DNA of 64,000 nucleotides from Flavobacteriaceae bacterium PS02334 (GTDB lineage: Bacteria; Bacteroidota; Bacteroidia; Flavobacteriales; Flavobacteriaceae), in assembly GCA_029959295.1 (NCBI GenBank), contig JASCOH010000001.1, positions 1 to 64,000 of the forward strand, in the 5' to 3' direction. Positions 25,379-33,795 of this stretch are shown here, piece after piece. Numbering within the stretch: position 1 is the first letter of the stretch; every line of letters begins with the position of its first letter. The notes beneath the pieces are model-generated. The model did no database searches, was not told the origin of the DNA, and was given only the letters and a program-made list of their open reading frames with translations. Position numbers and translations under genes: made by a program.

Positions 25379-26112
25379 TACAATAGATTTTTAAGGGTTT
25401 TGTTATTTGGTTTCAATACTTCTTTTGGAAAAGGTTTATCTGTGTTTACTAGGTCTTTCCAAAGGCTTACACAATTGCCCTTTATCGGATTATGTTTGCC
25501 TAACAAATGGCTGAAATAGGAATTGAAAAAATAATATTCCCAAGCCTGTATAAACTCTTCCACCGAAGCGGATTTTTTAATATCTACGCTTACCGTTCCC
25601 ATACAGACTTTGCCGTCTTCATAGATGTTGAAATAAGGCGTATGATACAATTTCGTTTTCTCGTTGGGTCTTCTATCACTTGAAAGGGCAAACACGCTCA
25701 AACCGTTTTTACTAGCTTTCCAAAGCATGGGTGGTATTGGTGCTTTTCCGTTGGGTATGCCCAAACTTTCTACAAAATACAGTTGCCTTTGCTGTGCTTT
25801 GGTGTACCAAATGACTGCACCTTTATCCGCATTGGGGTTGATGTGCAAAATGTTGGTTGGCAAAATTCCGTTCGATTTCAAAAAGGCTTTGTTATTTTCC
25901 TGTTCGGTATTGAGTGCCTTTGCCAATACATTTGCTTCTTTTACCGTCAAAGGGTGGGCATTGATAGGATTACCGTTTTTGTCCATATCAAAATGCTCTA
26001 CATATACATCGGTATTGCTTCCTTTGGTTTCATAGAATACCAAAGCCGATTTTGGGTGGTACAATGTGCCGAAGTCCTGTGTTATGTCGTTAATCGTTTC
26101 CATAATATCCAA
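25378..26112 (-). CDS. PRTRC system protein B
   Basis: The 244-residue protein matches PRTRC protein B in length and pattern (LYHPKSALVFYE, HPLTVKEANVLAKAL, VIWYTKAQQRQLYFV, PPMLWKASKNGL, YHTPYFNIYEDGKVCMG). Its function is unknown; it is always linked with the ThiF and C/E proteins on plasmids and ICEs. An alternative start is Met4 (26103). It is coupled to ThiF downstream. Confidence 0.9.
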   Translation of the reverse strand: MDIMETINDITQDFGTLYHPKSALVFYETKGSNTDVYVEHFDMDKNGNPINAHPLTVKEANVLAKALNTEQENNKAFLKSNGILPTNILHINPNADKGAVIWYTKAQQRQLYFVESLGIPNGKAPIPPMLWKASKNGLSVFALSSDRRPNEKTKLYHTPYFNIYEDGKVCMGTVSVDIKKSASVEEFIQAWEYYFFNSYFSHLLGKHNPIKGNCVSLWKDLVNTDKPFPKEVLKPNNKTLKNLL

Positions 26113-26113
26113 T

Positions 26114-27268
26114 TTATAAGGTGTGTAAAATGTCGCTTAATTTGTGCAGTAGTTCAAACAATCGGTTTTCAAAACAAAGGTTGTTGGCGGTTATATCCCT
26201 GCCGTCAAACTGCTTTTGGATAATGGGTTCTTCCATTTGTCCGTACTCCTGCATTTCGGTATTGACCGATTCTATAAGGGTTTCATTAAGCCAACCTTTG
26301 TGGTCAGCATAGAATGAAATATACTTTTCCATTCCGATAATGTTCTCCATATCTTCTTCCGATGCTTCTCCGTTGGGTTTCGCATTACGGAATACATTTT
26401 CATTCGGATAGGTCTGATAAAGGGCAAAGGTTTCTTTTGCTACGTTTAAACAGTCGGTATCAAAATCATCTTTGACTTTAAAACTGTTGATACGCTGTTC
26501 AAATACAGTCAGATTAATGCGGTTATAAATCCGCTGTTCTATATAATTCCCGATGTATTCTGCTTGTTTGATTTCGGAAAGATATACTTCCGTTTCATCC
26601 GTATAATCGTCCTGTTCAACCCAATCGTTCATCATTTCGTACATCCAATACAGATAGCTTGCTTCTTGCCTGTAATACGGAATATCGGCTATATGGTAGA
26701 GATAGGCACAAACGGATAACAATAAATGAGCGTTACCTTTTCGTTTGCGATTGTGCAACATTCGGTATAAGGAAGCAACGGGAATGTAAAAAAGTGTTGA
26801 GCCTGTATTGTAACGTTCTTCACTTACAAAGTAGGTTTTCTTGCTATCCTGTACCAAACGAATTTCTTCCCAATCCAAGACCTTTTGTTTCAATTTTTCT
26901 TCCATATCCGACATTGCCAAAGCCATATTGTAAGGATATGGAAATTGTTTACTCTGCATCGGTTCAATTTGGTAATGCTCGGCAAGTTTGGAAAGGGACT
27001 GAAAAAAATCCCTTTCCGTTTTATCTGATTTCCTACAAGCCTGTATGGTTTTCGTTTCTTTCAGTTTAGGCAGAAACGTACTCTTTAGAAAACCATTGGC
27101 AACATGGCTGTCGGTACTGATTTGCGTTTGTCTTTCCGCACTTCGTTTGTATCCTTTGGCTTTTGCATCCAATTGGCGAACTCGTTTAATTGGCGGTGCA
27201 ATTGCCGTTGTCTTTGCTGTTCGGGTATTGTGATAGTTCCCGATATGATATGTTTGTGCATAGTTCAT
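26114..27268 (-). CDS. PRTRC-linked hypothetical protein
   Basis: The 384-residue protein is soluble and mostly helical, with a basic disordered N-terminus (about 1-60) and a conserved-looking central region (SLYRMLHNRKRKGNAHLLLSV, ASYLYWMYEMMNDW). No family name is known to me, but it is embedded between PRTRC C and B with 1-17 bp gaps, so it probably belongs to the same operon and process. Confidence 0.82.
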   Translation of the reverse strand: MNYAQTYHIGNYHNTRTAKTTAIAPPIKRVRQLDAKAKGYKRSAERQTQISTDSHVANGFLKSTFLPKLKETKTIQACRKSDKTERDFFQSLSKLAEHYQIEPMQSKQFPYPYNMALAMSDMEEKLKQKVLDWEEIRLVQDSKKTYFVSEERYNTGSTLFYIPVASLYRMLHNRKRKGNAHLLLSVCAYLYHIADIPYYRQEASYLYWMYEMMNDWVEQDDYTDETEVYLSEIKQAEYIGNYIEQRIYNRINLTVFEQRINSFKVKDDFDTDCLNVAKETFALYQTYPNENVFRNAKPNGEASEEDMENIIGMEKYISFYADHKGWLNETLIESVNTEMQEYGQMEEPIIQKQFDGRDITANNLCFENRLFELLHKLSDILHTL

Positions 27269-27285
27269 TACTTTAAATATTTGGT

Positions 27286-27513
27286 TTAACCTTTCGTTCC
27301 CATTACGCTCTCAAATTTGTATTCTACTGCATCATCTTTTATCTGCGGTGCAGATGCTTTTGCCGTTGTGAGTATCGGGTACATATTGGCGTAAAAATTC
27401 ATTACGGCTTCCACGCTCCAACGTGGTTCGGGGTCGGTCAGTCTGATGTCCTGTCCTTTATCTTTGAGTATAAACACTCGTTCTAATTGCGTTGCTAATA
27501 ACATAATGCTCAT
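27286..27513 (-). CDS. PRTRC system protein C
   Basis: The 75-residue protein matches PRTRC protein C: an N-terminal strand (RVFILKDKGQDIRLTDPEP) and WSVEAVMNFYANMYPILTTA, the usual family core. It ends VMGTKG; small size and a C-terminal Gly make it a conceivable substrate for the ThiF-like enzyme, which is inference. It lies 8 bp after PRTRC E. Confidence 0.9.
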   Translation of the reverse strand: MSIMLLATQLERVFILKDKGQDIRLTDPEPRWSVEAVMNFYANMYPILTTAKASAPQIKDDAVEYKFESVMGTKG

Positions 27514-27521
27514 TTTTATTG

Positions 27522-28163
27522 TTAATACGCTGTTTCTTCTTCGCCTGTTTCATCTATGGGATAATCGGCTGTAACTTTTTCCGTTTTTGGCGGTTCGGGT
27601 GTGGTTTCTTCCTCTTGGCTCGGTTCGGGTTGCGGTTCTTCCGCTTCTCCGAAAAGGCTTGGTGTAGCGAATTTTGCAGACAATGCCGTTTTGCGTTTGC
27701 GTATCTCGTCCGCTTTTTCGGGAAACTCGGTTATGTCGGGAACTTTTATCCACGCTTCACGGAATTTGCCCTCTTTTTCGAGTTCGTCAGCCTTTGCCAT
27801 TCCATCTTTAAACTTCTTGTCTTTGGCTTCTTTTTCCTTTTTGGCTTTCTCGGTTTTTTCTTTCTCCATTGCCGATTGCTTTTTGACTTCTTCCATTTGT
27901 TTTAGGAATTTTTCCATATCCACCATTACGCCCGAAACGGTTTTGATAGGTGCTTGTATCTGATTGAAAAATTCCTCGTCAAACTCTTGGGGAGTGGCAT
28001 TAAATGTCAATGGGGGAATGAGGTTTTTGGCGTTATCTCCGCATTGTTCGTTGTTGAGTAAAACCGATACGATTAAGTTATTTTCTGCTCCTTTGGAAAT
28101 GTTCAGTTGCAATACTCCTGTAAAGTCCAAAGCTTGTATCTGATTGAAAAAATTGGTATTCAT
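27522..28163 (-). CDS. PRTRC system protein E
   Basis: A 213-residue protein with the PRTRC E N-terminal domain (FFNQIQALDFTGVLQLNISKG, LIPPLTFNATPQEFDEEF). A Lys/Glu coiled coil follows (about 85-130), then an acidic Pro-rich tail. It is the first PRTRC gene in transcription order and follows the small unknown genes by 12 bp. The antisense Phe-rich frame here is a shadow of its charged repeats. Confidence 0.9.
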   Translation of the reverse strand: MNTNFFNQIQALDFTGVLQLNISKGAENNLIVSVLLNNEQCGDNAKNLIPPLTFNATPQEFDEEFFNQIQAPIKTVSGVMVDMEKFLKQMEEVKKQSAMEKEKTEKAKKEKEAKDKKFKDGMAKADELEKEGKFREAWIKVPDITEFPEKADEIRKRKTALSAKFATPSLFGEAEEPQPEPSQEEETTPEPPKTEKVTADYPIDETGEEETAY

Positions 28164-28175
28164 CGTTCTGAAATT

Positions 28176-28370
28176 TTAATTGTTATCTGTTCGTTTTTTG
28201 ATTGCTGTGAGTTTCTCGTGTATATCTGTCCAATAGGCTTTTTGCCTTTTGTCGAACTCGGAAAAACTTTTATCCTCGTGGCTGTATCCTGTATTGCGTT
28301 TTGCTATTTTGATAGCTTCCTTTAGGTTGGTTACTTCAATTTCGCAACCGTTCAAATCCGTTATTTTCAT
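28176..28370 (-). CDS. Small hypothetical protein
   Basis: 64 residues, beginning MKITDLNGCEIEVTNLKEAI, then a charged helical segment. No family recognised. Its start overlaps the preceding stop by 4 bp (28367-28370), so it is translationally coupled within the PRTRC-region operon. Confidence 0.75.
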   Translation of the reverse strand: MKITDLNGCEIEVTNLKEAIKIAKRNTGYSHEDKSFSEFDKRQKAYWTDIHEKLTAIKKRTDNN

Positions 28371-28810
28371 AACTGCTCAAGTATTGGGGTTAATGGAAAT
28401 TCCTCTGTCCAAAATTCTTCGCTCGTGTGCTTTCCGTAAGCCTTGTACATCGCTGTTCCTGTTTTGTACATTACAAGCCTGTAACAGTCCAAGCGATTTT
28501 CGGGTACGGAAAGGGTTTCCAATTCTTCTTTATCCACTTCCACGAATACCATAGGCTTATTTTCAAGCCATTTGTATAAATCGGGATTGTCGTCTTCGTC
28601 AGCCGTATAAAAATCTACTGCCGTATCGTAATAGTTCAGTGATTGTAAGAAATAATCTTCTGCAAATGGCTTAACCATTTCAAGCCGTTTTGCCTGTTCC
28701 TTTTTCCAATCTTCGGTAATGTGGACAATGGCAAAATTGCAATTGTCCCATTCGCTGTTAGTACCTGCTTTGAGTAGTACGTATTCTGTTGGTTTATCTG
28801 ATAGTTTCAT
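28367..28810 (-). CDS. Hypothetical protein (ICE core region)
   Basis: A 147-residue acidic soluble protein, beginning MKLSDKPTEYVLLKAGTNSEWDNCNFAIVHI, with DFYTADEDDNPDLYKWL mid-region. No family recognised. It sits in the same-direction run of small genes between the DUF932 and PRTRC genes and overlaps the next by 4 bp. Confidence 0.78.
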   Translation of the reverse strand: MKLSDKPTEYVLLKAGTNSEWDNCNFAIVHITEDWKKEQAKRLEMVKPFAEDYFLQSLNYYDTAVDFYTADEDDNPDLYKWLENKPMVFVEVDKEELETLSVPENRLDCYRLVMYKTGTAMYKAYGKHTSEEFWTEEFPLTPILEQL

Positions 28811-28829
28811 TTTTGATTGCTTTAAATTG

Positions 28830-29168
28830 TTACTTACTGATTTCTGCTATCTGGTCAATCCTGCCATAAACAATAGTTCTAAGGCTTGTTTTGTCGGGGG
28901 CGTTGTATTCTGCCCAACTGCCGTACTGCTTTACCACATAGGTTTTTAATACATCTTCAAACCCGAAGCGATAACCCTGCAAGGGAACGGCTCGTTTGAA
29001 GAAAGCATTTCGGTTTACGGCTTCTGCAAGCCAGTTCTTTTCGGCTCGGTTCATCTTTTCGCCTTTGTTGAGTTTTTCCCTTAACAGATAGACCTTTGCA
29101 TTTTGCAGGGTTTTCAGTTCGGGTACATCGTGGCGGACAAACTTTGTGGCTATTACTTTTGTTTCCAT
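28830..29168 (-). CDS. Hypothetical protein (ICE core region)
   Basis: A 112-residue basic protein with the conserved-looking KGEKMNRAEKNWLAEAVN and YRFGFEDVLKTYVVKQYGSW. I do not recognise a family. It is co-directional with its neighbours, with gaps of 19 and 11 bp. Confidence 0.78.
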   Translation of the reverse strand: METKVIATKFVRHDVPELKTLQNAKVYLLREKLNKGEKMNRAEKNWLAEAVNRNAFFKRAVPLQGYRFGFEDVLKTYVVKQYGSWAEYNAPDKTSLRTIVYGRIDQIAEISK

Positions 29169-29179
29169 TGTGTTTGCTT

Positions 29180-29662
29180 TTAAGATTGATAAATGGCGAT
29201 TTTCCGTTCCAATAGGGTTTCCAATATCTCGTAATCGCTTTCGTATTCTTCGCCCTCAAAATGGTAGGTGTCCGTTTCTTCATCGAACTCGTATTGCTCA
29301 AATTCTTCTTCGTCCAAATAAATATCTGTGAGTAGCTTGTCAGAAAAGATTGCCCTGCCACATATACAGTTACCCATTTCCTCATAGTCCTGTGTGAAAC
29401 TCACGTTATAGTGTTCTGCTATCGCTTGTACTACCTCAATATTGGGCGACCATTTTGTTTCGTACTGAAATATGCCTGTAACATCATCGTCTTGATAGAT
29501 GTCGAAGAAATAGCCACCGTTACTGTCCTCTACAAAGTCGGGCAGTTGTCCGCAATTTTCTTCCTGTTGTTTTTCAGCCATTGATTTGAATAGCTGTTGT
29601 ATCTGTTCGATTGCTTCGGGTTCTCCCTCGAAAACAACCGTATTGCTACACCAATTTGCCAT
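29180..29662 (-). CDS. YubB/DUF1281-like ferredoxin-fold protein
   Basis: The 160-residue acidic protein starts MANWCSNTVVFEGEPEAI, the signature start of plasmid YubB/DUF1281-type proteins, and continues with IFQYETKWSPNIEVVQAIAEHY and the C-x-C CICGRA. Function unknown; such genes are common on conjugative elements. It lies between small unknown genes on the same strand. Confidence 0.78.
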   Translation of the reverse strand: MANWCSNTVVFEGEPEAIEQIQQLFKSMAEKQQEENCGQLPDFVEDSNGGYFFDIYQDDDVTGIFQYETKWSPNIEVVQAIAEHYNVSFTQDYEEMGNCICGRAIFSDKLLTDIYLDEEEFEQYEFDEETDTYHFEGEEYESDYEILETLLERKIAIYQS

Positions 29663-29682
29663 AATTGTATATTGTTTAAGGG

Positions 29683-30066
29683 TTATGAATGTGATTTTTC
29701 AGCGGTGTAAATGCCATTTACATAGTAGCCGAATGACTGCTCCCAAAGGCGTATTAAACCGTCCGTGTCTATGTAGAAATACTCCGTACGATTGCAGTAG
29801 ATAATATGTACTGTTTCGTCCTTGTGCTTCTTTTCAAGGCTCTTGCCTTTAGCCAATTCTTTTGCTTCCTCTATGTTTTTTGCTTTCATATCCTGCTGTT
29901 TTGTATCGTTATCAATCTTCACTATATCCACAATGGCACATTCGGGACAACCCTCTGTGGTTGTTATCTGCTGTATAGCTCCCTGCTTTCCACTTAATGA
30001 AAATACCCTTAGCATTGTCGTACCTGTGTCGTGCTTCAGCGTTGCTTCATATATCTCTATTGTCAT
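29683..30066 (-). CDS. Hypothetical protein (ICE core region)
   Basis: 127 residues with a CPEC pair (EGCPECAIVDIVKID) and a later IIYCNRTEYFYIDTDGLIRLW strand-rich region. No family recognised. It follows the DUF932 gene by 52 bp and is in the same transcriptional direction. Confidence 0.77.
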   Translation of the reverse strand: MTIEIYEATLKHDTGTTMLRVFSLSGKQGAIQQITTTEGCPECAIVDIVKIDNDTKQQDMKAKNIEEAKELAKGKSLEKKHKDETVHIIYCNRTEYFYIDTDGLIRLWEQSFGYYVNGIYTAEKSHS

Positions 30067-30118
30067 GGCTGTTGTTTATAGTAGGCTACCACCGTTTAAG
30101 GCGGTAGCCTGTGATTAT

Positions 30119-31192
30119 TTAATTAAGGTTTAGGATTTCCACACCGTCCAAAGCAAATGAGGTACACAATTCAAATGCTTTCTGCGATTTCAGTTGGGCA
30201 GTACCACCGAGTACAATACTTTGTAGCTTGGCTTCATCATTCTTGTAATTCCTTACATTCTGATAGTAGCCTGTCACAGCGTTATACGCTCCGAACAATG
30301 TGCCTTTAGTTGTGTCCATTTGTTGGGTATCGCTCATCATCGCATAGCTGAAAGCATCATCAACTACATTTTTGAATACGGTGGAAACTTCATCTTCAGC
30401 ACCTTTTTTGAGTAGGTCAAGCGTTTCCTTGTTTGGGCAAAGTGCCAATTGGATTAACTTTCTTACTTCTCGGTCTGTAACTTTTACCTTTGTCCACTCA
30501 TTGAATATGCCCTCTAATTGGTTGCTCAATGTGTTAGCCAATCCCATAATCTTGTGAGCGTTCTCGATACGTTGTTTTGCTCCCGAAGTGTGTTTGATAC
30601 GGACTACATTGGTCATACTGCGTAATGAGGCATTCAGCGTATTTTGGCATACAATCCTAATGGGAGTAAAAGCGGCTGTAATACTGCCCGAACCATCGTG
30701 CGAAGTGGTTAGGAAAATATACTTCTCGGTTACATCATCGCCATTTCCTACTCGGATATAGTCGGGGAGTTTGGCTGTAATAAAAATCCGTTCTCCGTTG
30801 CCCAATGCTCCTGCGGTTTCGTATAGAATACCCTCGCCACCTCCTACAATAGCATCAAAGAAATTAAAGGCTTCACGGTTTTGTACAATGTGGTAATCCT
30901 TACCGACCACGCCCAATACTGTATTGTTATCGGTGCGTATGTTGGCGAAATAGTTAGGTACTTCCAATTCGCTACTGCCTATCTCTATACCGTTGGCGGT
31001 TTCGATAATACCCGAACCTTTGGTAAACAGTGGGGATTTAACCACCTCATAATCTAATCCTGCGTGTCGGATAGCTTCTTCGCTCGTTGGGTATTGTTCG
31101 ACAATCTGCCCCAAACCGTGCCACGCTTTTTGCTGTACTGAAAAGAAACTGTGCTTTCCTGTTCTCTCGTTGAAATGAATGTTATGTGCCAT
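30119..31192 (-). CDS. DUF932 (phage/plasmid-like) protein
   Basis: A 357-residue protein with the DUF932 pattern: an N-terminal WHGLGQIVEQYPTSEEAIRHAGLDYEV, VLGVVGKDYHIVQNREAF, TSHDGSGSITAAFTPIRIVCQNTL, and a C-terminal region with TKGTLFGAYNAVTGYYQNVRN. The family (TIGR03299-like) is common on plasmids, phages and ICEs; its biochemical role is unknown. It lies 44 bp downstream of ssb and leads the block of small genes. Confidence 0.9.
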   Translation of the reverse strand: MAHNIHFNERTGKHSFFSVQQKAWHGLGQIVEQYPTSEEAIRHAGLDYEVVKSPLFTKGSGIIETANGIEIGSSELEVPNYFANIRTDNNTVLGVVGKDYHIVQNREAFNFFDAIVGGGEGILYETAGALGNGERIFITAKLPDYIRVGNGDDVTEKYIFLTTSHDGSGSITAAFTPIRIVCQNTLNASLRSMTNVVRIKHTSGAKQRIENAHKIMGLANTLSNQLEGIFNEWTKVKVTDREVRKLIQLALCPNKETLDLLKKGAEDEVSTVFKNVVDDAFSYAMMSDTQQMDTTKGTLFGAYNAVTGYYQNVRNYKNDEAKLQSIVLGGTAQLKSQKAFELCTSFALDGVEILNLN

Positions 31193-31236
31193 TTTGATAA
31201 AATTTTGAAGTTTGAAAAATGATTAAATGATTGTTG

Positions 31237-31629
31237 TTAGAATGGTAGGTCGTCTTCTGTGCCTTTCCCTGCTGTACTGTTGCTTCCTGTTTGTACAGTA
31301 GCTTGTACGGTTTCGGTTCTCTTACTACCTCCATACAGTTTGATGTTTGAGGTATGGAAATTCAGTCCTGCTCTCGGCTGTCCGTCATTGCCTGTCCACG
31401 CTCTTGTGCTTACTCGTCCTGTGAGTTCTACCAAAGTGCCTTTTGTGAGTAGGGTGGCTACCTTTGCAGAAATCCAATAAGAGCAGTCGAAATAGGTGGT
31501 TTGCTCAATGCGTTCGCCCTGCTTGTTTTTGTAGCTGTCGTTGGTTGCTACTGAAAAGTTTACTACTTGTTTGTCTTGTGACGTTGTGCGTACTTCCGCA
31601 TCTCTCGTCAATCGTCCGATGATGTTCAT
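31237..31629 (-). CDS. ssb: Single-stranded DNA-binding protein
   Basis: The 130-residue protein has an SSB OB-fold (MNIIGRLTRDAEVRTT, VVNFSVATNDSYKNKQG, TYFDCSYWI, LVELTGRVSTRAW) and the canonical acidic tail DDLPF for partner recruitment. I start at ATG 31629, preceded by a purine-rich AAACAGGAACG, rather than the longer frame from 31776, since the OB-fold begins there. It is the element's own SSB, probably used in transfer and replication of the ICE. Confidence 0.92.
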   Translation of the reverse strand: MNIIGRLTRDAEVRTTSQDKQVVNFSVATNDSYKNKQGERIEQTTYFDCSYWISAKVATLLTKGTLVELTGRVSTRAWTGNDGQPRAGLNFHTSNIKLYGGSKRTETVQATVQTGSNSTAGKGTEDDLPF

Positions 31630-31907
31630 AATCGTTCCTGTTTTAAAAGTTTTACATTTTGTTACGTTCGCTTTTCTCGTTTCCTGCTTCCTGTTGGTGT
31701 TTGCTCCGCTTCGCTTCGCATAAATTTTTCCAAAAGAAAAACCGGAAAAAAGAAAGCAGACTATCAAGGCGGTCAAGAGGAAAAGCCAAAAGGAAACGGA
31801 ATAATTGGAGGGTACCTTTAGGGAGGAAACCGTTTATGCCGTAGTCTTTTGGGTGGGATTGAGCGTGGGTGACCGCCGTACTTTGGCTGCCTTTTTACCG
31901 GTTGATT

Positions 31908-32039
31908 ATGGAAATATTCCGTCTTAAATTTCATGGGATAATTGACCAGGCAATGAAAGCCTGTGATAGAGATTTGAAAAACATTGAAGAGGGAAATGAA
32001 TTGGCGAAGTGTTTTTCAATTTCCTATATCAATAAGTAG
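31908..32039 (+). CDS. Possible 43-residue ORF in the ssb-integrase gap
   Basis: A short plus-strand frame, MEIFRLKFHGIIDQ onwards, with a plausible charged composition. The rest of the 31630-32163 gap is noncoding on what I can see: a purine-rich stretch, a GC-rich segment (31840-31890) and AT-rich sequence before int. Low support. Confidence 0.25.
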   Translation: MEIFRLKFHGIIDQAMKACDRDLKNIEEGNELAKCFSISYINK

Positions 32040-32163
32040 TCAAAAGCTCTTTTACTGCGAGGAGAGTGCGAAAGAGGTAAATGTGCTTAGGCTACAAAAA
32101 GTAAGGACATAAAAAAAGCAGAACCATTATGGTCCTGCTCTGTTTTGAAGTGATAAAAGCTGA

Positions 32164-33414
32164 TCAGAGGGCTGTAAGAAATGCTTCTTCCATCGCCTGA
32201 AACTTTGGTGCAACTAAATCCATATCCTTGCTGATTTTTTGGCTTGTGATCTTAGCATAAATCTGTGTAGTAGAAATATTTTTATGTCCCATCATTTTAC
32301 TTAAACTTTCGAGCGGTACGCCTTCGGTCAAAAACATTGTTCCAAAGGTGTGTCTTGCCGTGTGAAAAGTTACTTTTTGTTCTGTGATAATCTCAGCTGT
32401 TTCAATCAGTTTAGTAACGTGGTTATTGCAGGTTACATTAGTAGGAACCGGAAAGATAAATTCATTACGTGTAGTACCAATATACTTTTCTATAATACGT
32501 TTTGGAATTTCCATTAACCGAACGTTGGAAGCAATATCTGATTTTTTTCTCCTGCTGATAATCCATTGATGACCGTCAAAGAAAGACTGAATATTATTCC
32601 TTGTCAATTTTTTAATATCCGCATAAGCAAGGCCGGTAAAACAACTAAAAATAAAAAGGTCTTTTACAAGTTCGTATCTCGGATGTGGCGGTATGCACAT
32701 CATCAGCTTTTCTACATCTTCTTTAAGGATATAACCCCGGTCGGTTTCTTCCATATTGATTTCATAATCCTGAAAAGGATTATCACGTATTAAGCCTTTC
32801 TTAATAGCCAGCTCTACTAAACTTAATACAGGCATTGTATAAACCCACACTGTATTATGTGAAGACTTTAGGTCGTAACGAAGATAGAAGTCAAATTCAC
32901 GGATAAAATCACCCGTTAATTCACGGAAAGCCATATCATCACGGTGGTAGCGTTCTTTTATAAACGTTGTAAGATGATTGTAGACTGTGATATACTTATT
33001 GTAAGTGCTTTGTGATCTTTCTTCCTTTTCGACCAGTTTTTTAAAATTCTCATTTTGGTCGTTGAAGACTTTCAGTATAGCATCATCCATTACACCTACA
33101 CCTAAAAATACCAGCTTTACTTTTTGGGCTGTAGCAAAACCTTCGTGCTTCAGCATATCGTCATAAATTTTGTCGATTCTCCCTCGAATGTTATCCAGTT
33201 TTTGGTTAATATTCAAAGCTGTGGCACTTTTACCCTCAACCCGTCCGTATTTCAAATCCCAATTTTTCGGATTAATTTCTAACTTTGTTCCTAAAGTTTT
33301 AGGTGTCCCATCAATGGTGATACGCGCCATAATTGGTGCGTTACCATTCTTTTTCAGTTCGTTCTTTTTCAAGTAGAAAAGTAGTTTGAACGTGGACTTT
33401 TTTGTCTGTTCCAT
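32164..33414 (-). CDS. int: Tyrosine integrase of the ICE
   Basis: A 416-residue tyrosine recombinase of the Bacteroidetes ICE type: an N-terminal arm-binding domain (about 1-110), a SAM-like core-binding domain (about 115-215) and the catalytic domain. HxxR is HTAR (351-354), the third-box His is in GHKN (H377) and the nucleophile is Tyr386 (IYAKI). The first catalytic Arg position reads TGLAYAD (A263), a change also known in CTnDOT-type integrases. It lies at the element's end and probably recombines sites just beyond 33.4 kb. Confidence 0.93.
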   Translation of the reverse strand: MEQTKKSTFKLLFYLKKNELKKNGNAPIMARITIDGTPKTLGTKLEINPKNWDLKYGRVEGKSATALNINQKLDNIRGRIDKIYDDMLKHEGFATAQKVKLVFLGVGVMDDAILKVFNDQNENFKKLVEKEERSQSTYNKYITVYNHLTTFIKERYHRDDMAFRELTGDFIREFDFYLRYDLKSSHNTVWVYTMPVLSLVELAIKKGLIRDNPFQDYEINMEETDRGYILKEDVEKLMMCIPPHPRYELVKDLFIFSCFTGLAYADIKKLTRNNIQSFFDGHQWIISRRKKSDIASNVRLMEIPKRIIEKYIGTTRNEFIFPVPTNVTCNNHVTKLIETAEIITEQKVTFHTARHTFGTMFLTEGVPLESLSKMMGHKNISTTQIYAKITSQKISKDMDLVAPKFQAMEEAFLTAL

Positions 33415-33627
33415 AACTCAAATGTTTAATGTTTAAAATTAAATTACATTGAGTTACAAGAGAATATAAAAAAGAGTGCAAACAACTGAAATATAAACAG
33501 TTAAATCAAGACTATAACTTCATTAATCGGTAACGAGTTAGTAACCTAACATTGTATTTCCAAGCCCAAAATCTATCAGACACCGAGTTCCAAACTAAGA
33601 CTCCTTTTTTATAAAGCATTGTATAGT

Positions 33628-33646
33628 AACGGTTTTAACCGTTTTT
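33628..33646 (+). terminator. Terminator-like palindrome at the ICE boundary
   Basis: AACGGTT (33628-33634), TT loop, AACCGTT (33637-33643) and a short T run. It may be a plus-strand terminator or part of the recombination region. Otherwise the gap 33415-33795 is AT-rich and gene-free. Confidence 0.45.
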
Positions 33647-33647
33647 C

Positions 33648-33657
33648 TTACTTTTGC
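33648..33657. other. Candidate ICE attachment core
   Basis: TTACTTTTGC differs at one position from the GTANNTTTGC core described for CTnDOT target sites, and lies 234 bp beyond the integrase start. The matching left-end copy would be outside this window, so this is unconfirmed. Confidence 0.3.
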
Positions 33658-33795
33658 TTTTTATTAATCTTTTTTTTTAAACAAAACAAATTCAAGGAAT
33701 TTCACGTCATCTGCTGCGTATTTCTAGTTTAGAAGACGCCATTCTTAGCGATAATCAATTCCAAATATTATGCTTTTGTAAATTCATTGCAAGAA

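Noticed and set aside
27519-27905. Plus-strand 128-residue Phe-rich ORF
   Set aside because: Antisense shadow of the Lys/Glu-rich coiled coil of PRTRC protein E; composition is artefactual.
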